Shown here: positions 55,948 through 64,000 of the stretch, piece after piece | Layout: every line of letters begins with the position of its first letter | Numbering within the stretch: the stretch's first letter is position 1 | Assembly (NCBI RefSeq): GCF_001429395.1 | Contig: NZ_LMJT01000007.1 | Span: forward strand, 62,001 to 126,000 | Reading direction: 5' to 3' | Origin: Allobosea sp. Root381 | GTDB taxonomy: Bacteria > Pseudomonadota > Alphaproteobacteria > Rhizobiales > Beijerinckiaceae | DNA length: 64,000 nt | Notes under the pieces: model-generated | Told to the model about the DNA's origin: nothing | What the model saw: only the letters and a program-made list of their open reading frames with translations | Databases searched by the model: none | Translations under genes and position numbers: made by a program

Positions 55948-57267
55948 ATGAATGCCGTCGCGCCGAAGATTTCTTTTGTTTCGCTGGGCTGCCCCAAGGC
56001 CCTTGTGGACTCCGAGCGCATCATCACCTCGCTGCGCTCCGAGGGCTATGAGCTGAGCAAGAGCCATGCGGGCTCGGACCTCGTCATCGTCAACACCTGC
56101 GGCTTCCTCGACAGCGCCAAGGCGGAATCGCTGGAGGCGATCGGCGCCGCCATGGCCGAGAACGGCAAGGTCATCGTCACCGGCTGCATGGGCGCCGAGC
56201 CCGAGCAGATCCGAGACGTCTTCCCGAACGTGCTCGCGATCACCGGGCCGCAGGCTTATGAGAGCGTTGTCTCAGCCGTGCATCAGGCCGTACCGCCCCG
56301 GCACGATCCCTTCATCGACCTCGTGCCCGATCAGGGCATCAAGCTCACGCCGCGCCATTACGCTTACCTCAAGATTTCAGAAGGTTGCAACAATCGCTGC
56401 ACCTTCTGCATTATTCCGAAGCTGCGCGGCGACCTGGTTTCCAGGCCGATCGGCGACGTTCTTCGCGAGGCCGAGAAGCTCGCCAAGGCCGGCGTCAAGG
56501 AACTGCTGGTCATTTCGCAGGATACCAGCGCCTACGGCCTGGACATCAAATACGCTCCATCGATGTGGAAGGACCGCGAGGTCCGCTCGCGCTTCTTCGA
56601 GCTCGCCCGCGAACTTGGCCAGATGGGGATGTGGGTGCGGATGCACTATGTCTATCCCTATCCGCATGTCGACGAGGTCATCCCGCTGATGCAGGAGGGG
56701 CTGATCCTGCCCTATCTCGACATCCCCTTCCAGCACGCCTCTCCCAACGTCCTCAAGGCGATGAAGCGCCCGGCCCATCAGGACCGGACGCTCGACCGGC
56801 TGCGGAAATGGCGCGAGATCTGCCCCGACCTCGCCATCCGCTCGACCTTCATCGTCGGCTTCCCCGGTGAGACCGAGGAGGACATGCAGATCCTGCTGGA
56901 TTGGCTGAAGGAAGCGAAGCTTGAGCGCGTCGGCGCCTTCAAATACGAGCCGGTCAAGGGCGCGCCGGCCAACGATCTCGGCCTGACCCTCGTTCCGGAA
57001 GAGGAAAAGGAAGCGCGCTGGCACCGTTTCATGAAGGCCCAGGCCGAGATCTCGACCCGCATCGTCCGGAACCGCGTCGGCAAGCGCATCCAGGTCATCA
57101 TCGACGAGGCCGGGCCGACCGTCGCCAAGGGCCGCTCGAAATGGGACGCACCGGAGATCGACGGCAGCGTCTACGTCGCGAGCCGCAGGCCACTGCGCCC
57201 GGGCGACATCGTCAGCGTCAAGATCGAGCGCGCCGACGCCTATGACCTTCACGGCGTCGCGGTCTGA
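55948..57267 (+). CDS. rimO: Ribosomal protein S12 methylthiotransferase RimO
   Basis: RimO adds a methylthio group to an aspartate of ribosomal protein S12 using two [4Fe-4S] clusters and SAM. The 439-residue protein has the N-terminal UPF0004 domain with three cysteines ([23 protein letters not shown]), the radical-SAM domain with CNNRCTFC near residue 150, and a C-terminal TRAM domain near 375-439. ATG 55948 begins [10 protein letters not shown]; an upstream in-frame start is less likely. Length and motifs separate it from MiaB. Confidence 0.95.
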   Translation: MNAVAPKISFVSLGCPKALVDSERIITSLRSEGYELSKSHAGSDLVIVNTCGFLDSAKAESLEAIGAAMAENGKVIVTGCMGAEPEQIRDVFPNVLAITGPQAYESVVSAVHQAVPPRHDPFIDLVPDQGIKLTPRHYAYLKISEGCNNRCTFCIIPKLRGDLVSRPIGDVLREAEKLAKAGVKELLVISQDTSAYGLDIKYAPSMWKDREVRSRFFELARELGQMGMWVRMHYVYPYPHVDEVIPLMQEGLILPYLDIPFQHASPNVLKAMKRPAHQDRTLDRLRKWREICPDLAIRSTFIVGFPGETEEDMQILLDWLKEAKLERVGAFKYEPVKGAPANDLGLTLVPEEEKEARWHRFMKAQAEISTRIVRNRVGKRIQVIIDEAGPTVAKGRSKWDAPEIDGSVYVASRRPLRPGDIVSVKIERADAYDLHGVAV

Positions 57268-57289
57268 ACCTCCGGCTTCTCGATCAGCT

Positions 57290-57637
57290 TCAGAAGAACT
57301 GGCAGATGCGGCGGATCGACTTGCCGTTGCGGTCGCGCGCGGCCGGAGCCTGGTCACCACAGCCGACCTGAGCCGCGGTCTCTGCATGCACCGCCGCATG
57401 GTCCGTCTTCGGCGGCGTGTCACAAGCCTTGGCGCCGCAATCGGCAAGGGCACGGCGCGGCTCGACCATGCGGGAGAGACGGGCCTTGCCTGCGTCCGGT
57501 AGTGCGACGGCGGCGAGGGCCGGCAACTGGGCGGGGAGCGCAACACGCCCCTGACTGCCGCTCTGCTGCGCCAGCCCGACGGTCACGATGGTCAGCGAAG
57601 AGAGAACGAGGCCGGCGATCCGAAGATGGCGAAACAT
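57290..57637 (-). CDS. Small secreted cysteine-containing protein
   Basis: I do not recognise a family. The 115-residue protein starts at ATG 57637 with a signal segment of about 22 residues ending GLAQ. The mature chain has four cysteines, two close together (ADCGAKAC) and two near the end (VGCGD and RICQFF), which would suit two disulfides in the periplasm. No Shine-Dalgarno is evident. It converges with rimO, its stop 22 bases from the rimO stop. Confidence 0.6.
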   Translation of the reverse strand: MFRHLRIAGLVLSSLTIVTVGLAQQSGSQGRVALPAQLPALAAVALPDAGKARLSRMVEPRRALADCGAKACDTPPKTDHAAVHAETAAQVGCGDQAPAARDRNGKSIRRICQFF

Positions 57638-57727
57638 TGAGGCGGGTCCGAATGAAGATCAGCGAGCGCTGACAGCCATTCGTCGCGGCGGCCCGCCGCC
57701 CGGTTCAACATCCGGATGCGGGATCGT

Positions 57728-58786
57728 TCAGGCGGTCCGCCGCGGCGGAAACAGCCTGCGGCCCAACCACCAGCCGAAGCGCTGCGCCAGCATGGCGAGC
57801 GCGATGACATAGCCGATCAGTGCCAGCATCCAGCCGACGGCACTGAGGCTGAGCGCTCCGAGCACGAGCGCTCCGCGGCCGAGCACCTTCAGGATGCCGC
57901 GCGTGATCGAGCCCTTGGCCGCGCCGAGCTTCGCCGCCTTGCCGATGTCGCCGGCATCGTCAGCCAGACCGAGGACCTGGCGCAGGCCGCGCTGGCCGGT
58001 GCGCGCATAGACCGTCCCCGCATCCTGGCCGAGCGAGGCGAAGCGCGCCATCGCAGCGGGTTTCACGATACCGCCCGCGGCGACACGCGCGGCCGCGATA
58101 TCGAAGCGAGACGCTGCGGCAAGGCTCGCCCTAAGCGCGGGCTGGTCGATGGCACCGGCGGCGGCACGGGTCAGGTTTGCGGTCAGCGCGGGAGACAAGA
58201 GCTTTGCCTTGCTCGCAGCCTTGACGGCGCTGAGCCCGTTGCGCGCCGGCAGAGCTCCGCCGAAGCTCGCCCATGTCGCTGCGCTGATCGCGAGCCCGGC
58301 AGCGGCGATGGCAAGAACCGTCGCATCGGCGCTCTCTCCGCCGAGCCATTTGCGACCTTCGAGAGCGAGATCGCGGACATCGCCATAGCCCGTGATGTCG
58401 CCGACGAGCGCGCCCGCAAAGGCTGCGCCGCTCTCGCGATCTCCGGCAACGAAACCATGGCCGAAATCGGCAACGGCCTGCACCATGGCGCCGTCCTTGA
58501 GCGCTTGCAGCTCGCTTCGGCGTGCCATCGGCACCGCAATGCCGCGCTCGCTCGCCAGGGCGATCAGGCTGTCGGCAAGTTCAGTATCGCGCGCGGCGAT
58601 TGCGCCGGCCATTTCCGCATCGATACGCTCAGTGGACAGGGCGTCGCGGAGACGCAGATCAGACAGCGCCACGGGATCATCTGCCGCGGCCAGCAGCTCC
58701 CAATGCTGCCAGCCGGGCGGCAGGACAAGCGTGCCCATTGCCGCGAGACCGAGCACCAGCCCGAACGCCAGCGAAACCCTCTTCAT
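57728..58786 (-). CDS. Membrane protein of unknown function, 352 residues
   Basis: No family is recognised. ATG 58786 gives an N-terminal hydrophobic segment (VSLAFGLVLGLAAMGTLV). A mainly helical soluble region follows, a hydrophobic Ala-rich stretch (ATVLAIAAAGLAISAATWASFGG is split by small residues) and another Ala-rich domain. A C-terminal hydrophobic hairpin (ALVLGALSLSAVGWMLALIGYVIALAML) ends in a basic tail. This suggests an inner-membrane protein with a periplasmic middle part. Earlier ATG 58825 is possible. It lies alone between the small secreted gene and the quinone oxidoreductase gene. Confidence 0.7.
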   Translation of the reverse strand: MKRVSLAFGLVLGLAAMGTLVLPPGWQHWELLAAADDPVALSDLRLRDALSTERIDAEMAGAIAARDTELADSLIALASERGIAVPMARRSELQALKDGAMVQAVADFGHGFVAGDRESGAAFAGALVGDITGYGDVRDLALEGRKWLGGESADATVLAIAAAGLAISAATWASFGGALPARNGLSAVKAASKAKLLSPALTANLTRAAAGAIDQPALRASLAAASRFDIAAARVAAGGIVKPAAMARFASLGQDAGTVYARTGQRGLRQVLGLADDAGDIGKAAKLGAAKGSITRGILKVLGRGALVLGALSLSAVGWMLALIGYVIALAMLAQRFGWWLGRRLFPPRRTA

Positions 58787-58888
58787 CCCGACGCGACGCT
58801 CCCGACCCGCTCCCGCCCGGCGCATTGCCGGACGCAAGCTATGTCTAGCAGCCGATTTGGGCGAGATTTCCGCTGTCGGCACGGAAGC

Positions 58889-59863
58889 TCAGGGAATCAG
58901 GACTGTCGATCCCGTGGTGCCGCGCCCTTCCAGCGCCCGGTGGGCATTGGCGGCGTCGGCCAGCGCGAAGCGCGCATTGACCGGCACCACGACCTTGCCG
59001 GAGGTCACCGCGCCGAACAGGTTCTTCGCCATCTCGACCATGGTCTCGCGCATGGCAATATGGGTGAAGAGCGTCGGGCGCGTCACATAGAGCGAGCCCT
59101 TGGGACCGAGCAGGCCGAGATTGAACGGCTCGACTGGGCCCGACGCGTTACCGAAGCTCGCCATCACGCCGAAGGGCCGCAGGCAGTCGAGCGAAGGCAG
59201 GAAGGTATCCTTGCCGACGCCGTCATAGACCACGGCGCAGAGCTTGCCGCCGGTGATCTCCTTCACGCGGGCGACGAAATCCTCCTCGCGATAGAGGATG
59301 ACGTGATCCGCCCCATGCGCCTTGGCGAGGTCGGCCTTGTCCTTGCTGCCGGCCGTGCCGATCACGGTCGCGCCCAGCGCCTTGCCCCATTGGCAGAGGA
59401 TGAGCCCCGTGCCGCCGGCAGCGGCATGGACCAGGATGGTGTCACCCGGCTTCACCGCGTAGGTGCGATGCAGCAGATATTCCGCCGTCATGCCCTTCAG
59501 CATCATGCTGGCGGCGGCCTCGTAGGAGACCGCCGCCGGCAGCGACACCGTGGAGTTGACGGCGACGTTCCGCTCCTCGGCATAGGAACCGAGCGTCGCG
59601 ACATAGGCGACGCGGTCGCCCGGCTTGAACTCTGTTACGTTGGGGCCGACGGCGAGCACCTCGCCCGCTGCCTCATTGCCCGGCACGAAGGGCAGCTGCG
59701 GCGCGGCATAGAGGCCGGTGCGGAAATAGGTATCGATGAAGTTCAGGCCGATCGCATGGTTGCGGACCCGCAATTCGCCGGGCCCGGGCGCCGGTAACGT
59801 GATGTCTTCGAGCTGAAGAACTTCCGGCCCGCCGGTCTTATGGATGCGGATCGCCTTGACCAT
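58889..59863 (-). CDS. qor: NADPH:quinone oxidoreductase, MDR family
   Basis: This 324-residue medium-chain dehydrogenase/reductase lacks zinc ligands, as expected for quinone reductases. Landmarks are MVKAIRIHKTGGPEVL at the start, GLNFIDTYFRTGLY, PFVPGNEAAGEV, the nucleotide-binding VHAAAGGTGLILCQWGKALGA near residue 150 and DGVGKDTFLPSLDCL. ATG 59863 is preceded by GGGAGA. It diverges from a UbiH-type gene 171 bases away. Quinone substrate is by family only. Confidence 0.92.
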   Translation of the reverse strand: MVKAIRIHKTGGPEVLQLEDITLPAPGPGELRVRNHAIGLNFIDTYFRTGLYAAPQLPFVPGNEAAGEVLAVGPNVTEFKPGDRVAYVATLGSYAEERNVAVNSTVSLPAAVSYEAAASMMLKGMTAEYLLHRTYAVKPGDTILVHAAAGGTGLILCQWGKALGATVIGTAGSKDKADLAKAHGADHVILYREEDFVARVKEITGGKLCAVVYDGVGKDTFLPSLDCLRPFGVMASFGNASGPVEPFNLGLLGPKGSLYVTRPTLFTHIAMRETMVEMAKNLFGAVTSGKVVVPVNARFALADAANAHRALEGRGTTGSTVLIP

Positions 59864-60034
59864 GTCTCGATCTCCCTGATGTCGTGGCAGGACCATAAGG
59901 CGTTGCCGCCTGCACGCAACGGTCTGGCCGCGCAGCCAGGGCATCCCGTCCCTGCGATGGCGGCCCACTCGGCCCGCCCCTCTGCGGCGCTCCGGCCTGT
60001 GGCCAAGGTCGGCGTCTTCGGCTAGCGAGGAGGC

Positions 60035-61210
60035 ATGAAGCCAAGCGATGAAATCCAAGTCGATATCGCCATCGTCGGCGCCGGCGCCGTCGGGCTCGCC
60101 GCCGCGCTGACGCTCGCCAAGGCCGGGCGCAGCGTCGCCGTGATCGGCCCGATGCACGCGCCGCGCGACGGGCGCACGGTCGCACTTCTCGACGGCTCCT
60201 GGCGGCTTCTCGCCGAGCTCGGCCTGACGGAGGCCCTTGCCGACAGGACCGCGCCGCTGGCGGTGATGCGCCTCGTCGACGACACCGGCAGCCTGTTTCG
60301 CCAGCCGCCCGTCGAGTTCCGCGCCTCCGAAGTCGGCCTCGATGCCTTCGGTTGGAATGTCGAGAACGCCGAGCTCGTCGAGACCCTCACGGAGAGGCTT
60401 CGGGACAACGCCGCGATCCGGCATATGCCCGGTTTCGTCGCCGAGATCGCAGCCGACGAGACGGGCGTGACGCTGTCCGGCGAAGGCCTGCCGCCTGTTC
60501 GGGCGCGGCTCGTGATCGGCGCCGACGGCCGGCAGTCGCGCGTGCGCGCCGCCGCCGGAATCGCGGCACGGGACTGGCGCTATCCGCAGACCGCGCTGAC
60601 CGCGATTCTCGCGCACAGCAGAGACCATCGCGAGACCTCGACGGAGTTCCATACCCGCAAGGGGCCGTTCACGCTGGTCCCCCTGCCCGGCCGGCGCTCC
60701 TCGCTGGTCTGGCTGCTCGACCCGGCCGATGCCGATGCCGTCGCGGCGCTGGACGACGCTGCCTTCGCGCGCCGCGTCGAGACCCAGGCGCATTCGCTGC
60801 TCGGCGCGATGCGGCTCGACGGGCCGCGCGGGCGGGTTCCGATGGGCGGGCTCTCCGTGGAGCGCTTCGGCGCCGGGCGCATGGCGCTGGTCGGCGAGGC
60901 GGCGCATGTCTTCCCGCCGATCGGGGCGCAGGGCCTGAACCTCGGGCTGCGCGACGTGATGGCGCTGCACGATGCGCTCGCGGACCACTCAGACCCCGGC
61001 ACGGCCTCTGCGGTCGAGGCTTATGACCGGTCTCGGAGGGCCGATGTGCGCCTGCGCACCGGTGCGGTCGATGCGTTGAACCGGACCCTGCTCACGGATA
61101 TGCTGCCGGCCGACCTGCTGCGCGGCGCAGGGCTGTTTGCGCTTTCGCGGCTCGGACCGTTGCGGCGCCTCGTCATGCGCCAGGGCCTCGCGGGCGGGAT
61201 GCGCGGCTGA
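60035..61210 (+). CDS. UbiH/UbiF/Coq6-family FAD hydroxylase
   Basis: This 391-residue flavoprotein monooxygenase is probably a ubiquinone-ring hydroxylase. The FAD-binding GAGAVGLAAALTLAKAG is at the N-terminus, the GADGRQSRVR (DG) motif lies near residue 165, and VGEAAHVFPPIGAQGLNLGLRD (GD motif) lies near 285. Which ring position it hydroxylates (UbiH, UbiF or UbiL role) cannot be told. ATG 60035 follows AGGAGG by only one base, unusually close, so the true start could be slightly downstream. The divergent quinone reductase suits a quinone theme. Confidence 0.88.
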   Translation: MKPSDEIQVDIAIVGAGAVGLAAALTLAKAGRSVAVIGPMHAPRDGRTVALLDGSWRLLAELGLTEALADRTAPLAVMRLVDDTGSLFRQPPVEFRASEVGLDAFGWNVENAELVETLTERLRDNAAIRHMPGFVAEIAADETGVTLSGEGLPPVRARLVIGADGRQSRVRAAAGIAARDWRYPQTALTAILAHSRDHRETSTEFHTRKGPFTLVPLPGRRSSLVWLLDPADADAVAALDDAAFARRVETQAHSLLGAMRLDGPRGRVPMGGLSVERFGAGRMALVGEAAHVFPPIGAQGLNLGLRDVMALHDALADHSDPGTASAVEAYDRSRRADVRLRTGAVDALNRTLLTDMLPADLLRGAGLFALSRLGPLRRLVMRQGLAGGMRG

Positions 61211-61235
61211 GACGAAGGCCGCGAAGGGGGCGAGA

Positions 61236-62366
61236 TCAGCTCTCGCTGCTCAGTTCTCGCTCCGTATCAGCACCGCTGGCCGCGACTTTCCGCAGCCGCA
61301 GCGCCTTGTCGCGAAACACCGGAGCAAGCGGCAGCGGGGTCGAAACCAGCCGGCGCCCGCCCGGCTCCTCGGCCTGGGCGTCGAAAAGACCGCGCGCGGT
61401 GAGGTGTGGATCGGCCAGCGCTTCCTGCAGCGTGCGGACGACCGTGCAGCAGCAATCGCGCGGCTCGAGATGCTCGCGCCAATGGGCGGCCGGCTCACTC
61501 GCAACGATGTCTGCAATCGCTGAGCGCGTCGCTTCGGGATCGTGGCTGTCGTCGCGAAGCGGGGGCTCCAATGCGATCGCGTCGCAAAAAATTTCCCAGA
61601 ACTTCGGCTCCAGCGCGCCGACGGCAAGGAACCAGCCATCGGCCGTCGCGTAGAGGCCGTAGCGGGGGCTCGCACCCGTCAGGAGGCCCTCCCCGCCTTC
61701 GGGATAGCGGCCCGTGACCTGGCCCCGCGCCAACCCATACCAAGCGAAAGTCGGCATCGCATCGGCCATCGCGATGTCGAGATGAAAGCCCTGCCCGTTA
61801 CGCTCGCGCTGGCGCAGTGCCAGAAGGATGTTGAGCACCGCCGGCATCGTACCGCCCGCGATGTCGGCCACGAGCGGCGGCGGCAGCGGGGGTGGAGCGC
61901 CGCACTTCAGCGACTGGCCGAGCAACCCGCCGATTGCCTGGTAATTGATGTCATGCCCGGCCTCGCCGGCACGCGGTCCGGACTGACCATAACCGCTGAT
62001 CGAGCAATAGATCAGCCGCGGATTGATCAGCGACAGCGCCTCGAAACCAAAGCCGAGCCGCTCCATCACGCCCGGCCGAAATTGTTCGATCAGGATGTCG
62101 GCCGTCTCGATCAGTGGCGTGAGCCGCGCCAGTGCATCCGGTGCCTTGAGGTCGATCTCGACGCTGGCCTTGCCACGGTTCAGCGCGGCATAGGGGGCCG
62201 AGGTTTCGCCGAAGCGGGGCGGAAAGCGACGCATCTCCTCGCCACCCGGCCGCTCGATCTTGATCACGCGGGCGCCGGCCTCTGCCAGGAAAAGGCTGGC
62301 GAGCGGACCCGGCAGGAGGGTTGAGAAATCGAGAACCGTGAGGTCGTCAAGCGGCAGCATCGGCAT
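61236..62366 (-). CDS. CaiB/BaiF-type (class III) CoA-transferase
   Basis: This 376-residue class III CoA-transferase has LDFSTLLPGPLAS, VIKIERPGGEEMRRFPP, LNRGKASVEIDLK, ADILIEQFRPGVMERLG and YCSISGYGQSGP in the usual order. The catalytic aspartate is expected in GHDINYQA near residue 155. The C-terminal domain has HLTARGLFDAQ. Two ATGs (62366 and 62360) are possible starts. It lies 27 bases after the AEC transporter on the same strand, and a malyl-CoA lyase-like gene is divergent beyond that, hinting at C4/C5 dicarboxylate CoA chemistry. Substrates are unknown. Confidence 0.9.
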   Translation of the reverse strand: MPMLPLDDLTVLDFSTLLPGPLASLFLAEAGARVIKIERPGGEEMRRFPPRFGETSAPYAALNRGKASVEIDLKAPDALARLTPLIETADILIEQFRPGVMERLGFGFEALSLINPRLIYCSISGYGQSGPRAGEAGHDINYQAIGGLLGQSLKCGAPPPLPPPLVADIAGGTMPAVLNILLALRQRERNGQGFHLDIAMADAMPTFAWYGLARGQVTGRYPEGGEGLLTGASPRYGLYATADGWFLAVGALEPKFWEIFCDAIALEPPLRDDSHDPEATRSAIADIVASEPAAHWREHLEPRDCCCTVVRTLQEALADPHLTARGLFDAQAEEPGGRRLVSTPLPLAPVFRDKALRLRKVAASGADTERELSSES

Positions 62367-62393
62367 CCCGGCATGGTGCCGGCGTGCCGGCGG

Positions 62394-63365
62394 TCAGGGA
62401 AAGAGATCGGCCGCCATCCTGCCCGTCTTCACCAGCCACAGGAAGCCCGTCAGCGTCACGATCGAGGCAATGGTCCCGATCAGGATGCAGGCAGAGGCGC
62501 GCTCGATGCCGACGCGATACTGCGTCGAGATCACGAAGATGTTGAGCGCGGGCGGCAGCGCCGCCATGATGACGGCGGTGAAGATCCAGATGTCGGGAAA
62601 ATCCCCGATGGCCGACAGCACCACCCAGACCAGCAGCGGATGCAGCACGAGCTTGATCGCCACGAGGGCGGGCACCTCGGCCGGCAGCCGCTTCATCGGC
62701 CTCAGCGCGACGGTGACGCCGAGCAGGAACAGCGCACAGGGTGCCGCTGCCTGGGACAGCCACAGCGTCATCTTGTCGAGCGCCGAAGGCAGTTCGAAAT
62801 GCGTCGCCGAGGCGAGCACGCCGAGCAGCGTCGCGACGTTGAAAGGGTGCGTCGCAACCTGCCAGGCGACCCGGCGCACGGTCGCGAGCGGGCTCTTCTT
62901 CTCGACGCCCGCCAACGCCATCAGGAACGGCACGAGCGAGAACAGCAGCACGCTGTCGAAGACGAAGATCAGCACGAGGGGCGCGCTGGCGGCGGGGCCG
63001 AGCGCGGCCAGCAGCAGTGGCGGCCCCATATAGCCGATGTTCGAATAGGAGCCGGCAACCCCCTGCATCACCGCCTGCGGCAGGTCGCCGCGTGTCGCGC
63101 GCAGGCCGATCGCCAAAGACAATGCGAAGACCAGGAAGGTCGAGAAAGTGGTCGCGAGGATGAAGCGGCCATTGGCAAGCTCGGTCACCGGCTTGTCGGC
63201 GATCAACCGGTAGAACAGCGGCGGCAGCGCCACGTAGATCAGGAAGAACTGCAGCCAGGCCAGCCCCTCGGCCGGCAGGCGCTTGTAGCGCCCGATCGCG
63301 TAGCCAAGCAGGATCAGGCCGAAGAAGGGCGCGACGAGATTGGCGATGTTCGCAAGGTCGGCCAT
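62394..63365 (-). CDS. AEC family transporter
   Basis: This 323-residue auxin-efflux-carrier-family protein has about ten hydrophobic helices, with two inverted halves separated by a basic cytoplasmic loop. Typical stretches are APFFGLILLGYAIGRY, AGSYSNIGYMGPPLLLAALG and VKLVLHPLLVW-like segments. Bacterial members include malate/malonate-type carriers. It is 27 bases upstream of the CoA-transferase and probably cotranscribed, so it may carry the acid that the CoA-transferase activates. Confidence 0.88.
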   Translation of the reverse strand: MADLANIANLVAPFFGLILLGYAIGRYKRLPAEGLAWLQFFLIYVALPPLFYRLIADKPVTELANGRFILATTFSTFLVFALSLAIGLRATRGDLPQAVMQGVAGSYSNIGYMGPPLLLAALGPAASAPLVLIFVFDSVLLFSLVPFLMALAGVEKKSPLATVRRVAWQVATHPFNVATLLGVLASATHFELPSALDKMTLWLSQAAAPCALFLLGVTVALRPMKRLPAEVPALVAIKLVLHPLLVWVVLSAIGDFPDIWIFTAVIMAALPPALNIFVISTQYRVGIERASACILIGTIASIVTLTGFLWLVKTGRMAADLFP

Positions 63366-63630
63366 ACGCGGGACGGTCTCGGCAATGGCGCCGATCCGGG
63401 CCGGATCGGCTGGCGATGCCGCTGTTTAACCCGTGGCCTCGGGTACACAAGGCGCATCCGCGCCATGGCGGCAGGCAGTGAGCGAAGAGCCAACACAACA
63501 ATTAGGAATAAATACCCGGAATATTATCCCAGGCAATAATTCCCATTTCGCTCCCCACCCACCGAATGAACGATGGACGCCGCAGGAGGGCTCGGCCAGA
63601 ATTGTCGCAACGCAGCATGGAGTTCCCTGC
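63366..63630. promoter_or_regulatory. Divergent intergenic region with an A/T-rich core
   Basis: The 265 bases separate the AEC gene from the malyl-CoA lyase-like gene. Around 63498-63545 lies a patch unusually rich in A and T for this genome, with GGAATAAAT near its left end and AATAATTCC near its right end as partial mirror images. It is a plausible promoter/operator for both directions; no consensus boxes are assigned. Confidence 0.35.
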
Positions 63631-64000
63631 ATGACCGCCAAGACGCCGCGGCAGTTCTTCCGCCCCCTTGCGATCGGCGCGCCGGAACCCTTTCGCGAGC
63701 TGCCGCTGAAGCTGGAGCGGATGATCCATTTCGTGCCGCCGCATCTGGAGAAGGTGCGCGCCAAGGTCGGCGACCTCGCCGGCCAGGTCGACATCGTGCT
63801 CGGCAATCTCGAGGACGCCATTCCGGTGGAGGCCAAGCAGGCGGCCCGCGACGGCTTCATCGCCATGGGCAAGGCGGTCGATTTCGGCAGGACGGGCCTG
63901 TGGGCGCGCGTGAATGCGCTGAACTCCCCCTGGTTCCTCGACGACATCACCGCGATCATGGCCGAAATCGGCGACAAGCTCGACGTGGTCATGGTGCCGA
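63631..64000 (+). CDS. mcl: HpcH/CitE-family malyl-CoA lyase-like enzyme, 3' end outside the window
   Basis: Only the first 123 residues are present; the frame is open at the window end. The text ([49 protein letters not shown] and [17 protein letters not shown]) closely recalls, from memory, L-malyl-CoA/beta-methylmalyl-CoA lyase of Chloroflexus rather than the Mcl1 of Rhodobacter or Methylobacterium. The acidic LED box is the metal site of the family. The enzyme would cleave malyl-CoA or methylmalyl-CoA to glyoxylate plus acetyl- or propionyl-CoA. ATG 63631 has no good ribosome binding site. The CaiB-type and AEC genes are divergent neighbours. Confidence 0.78.
   Translation, partial: MTAKTPRQFFRPLAIGAPEPFRELPLKLERMIHFVPPHLEKVRAKVGDLAGQVDIVLGNLEDAIPVEAKQAARDGFIAMGKAVDFGRTGLWARVNALNSPWFLDDITAIMAEIGDKLDVVMVP

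Noticed and set aside
57716-59797. Plus-strand open frame of 693 codons
   Set aside because: It runs opposite to the membrane protein and the quinone reductase genes, has no recognisable motif and reads as low-complexity mirror coding.
59864-60988. Apparent 375-residue N-terminal fusion to the quinone reductase
   Set aside because: The extension is antisense to the UbiH-type gene. The reductase has a proper start with GGGAGA at 59863.
1-64000. CRISPR arrays, prophage, insertion sequences or a defence island
   Set aside because: No regularly spaced repeats, integrases, transposases, structural phage proteins or nuclease/ATPase defence pairs were seen. tRNA genes are not followed by duplicated tRNA ends that would mark an integration site.

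Overview
The window is a high-G+C, densely packed chromosomal segment of an alphaproteobacterium, most likely of the order Hyphomicrobiales (Rhizobiales). The evidence is a complete AapJQMP general L-amino-acid transporter, an NDUFS4-type complex I accessory protein, an HdaA-type DnaA regulator, the blocks amiC-mrcA-prfB and rlpA-dac-tmk-holB-metG-tatD, and two kinds of intergenic palindrome that resemble dispersed rhizobial repeats. The genus is not proved; something Bosea-like would fit. There is no phage, transposase, CRISPR array, rRNA operon or defence island.

Layout. 1-5.2 kb: cell-wall amidase, penicillin-binding protein 1A, and release factor 2 with an intact +1 programmed frameshift. 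5.5-14.4 kb: AI-2E-type permease overlapping hdaA, then ppk-ppx (polyphosphate), rnd and aspS. 14.4-20.2 kb: two related tiny lipoproteins, a glycosyltransferase, a hexapeptide acyltransferase coupled to a 610-residue exported protein of unknown function, a DUF192 protein, tRNA-Pro, the NDUFS4-like protein and tRNA-Arg. 20.5-23.4 kb: a three-gene envelope glycosylation operon (ArnT/PMT-type transferase, polyprenyl-phosphate GT2, stand-alone LAB_N membrane protein). 23.4-30.6 kb: a cystathionine beta-lyase-like enzyme, then the aap operon with two tandem binding-protein genes separated by a terminator. 30.8-35.7 kb: a small secreted protein, glpQ, a mini-lipoprotein, rsmB and guaA. 35.9-43.9 kb: tRNA-Ser, rlpA, a D,D-carboxypeptidase, tmk, holB, metG, tatD and a metallo-beta-lactamase-fold hydrolase. 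44-49.2 kb: nikC, nikB, nikA and nikR with an exact NikR operator, and an MFS carrier. 49.2-57.6 kb: methyltransferase, orphan Bug-type binding protein, recX-arfB, mazG, cysG, OsmC protein, sulfurtransferase and rimO. 57.7-64 kb: unknown membrane protein, quinone oxidoreductase, UbiH-type hydroxylase, CaiB-type CoA-transferase, AEC carrier, and the 5' part of a Chloroflexus-like malyl-CoA lyase gene cut by the window end.

Most of the window is housekeeping. The parts that merit a second look are the NikR-controlled nickel-type importer with no ATPase genes beside it, the CoA-transferase/AEC/malyl-CoA lyase group, the lipid glycosylation operon, the tandem aapJ genes with an internal terminator, the pair of two-cysteine lipoproteins, and the dispersed palindromes. 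None is claimed as a proven new system.
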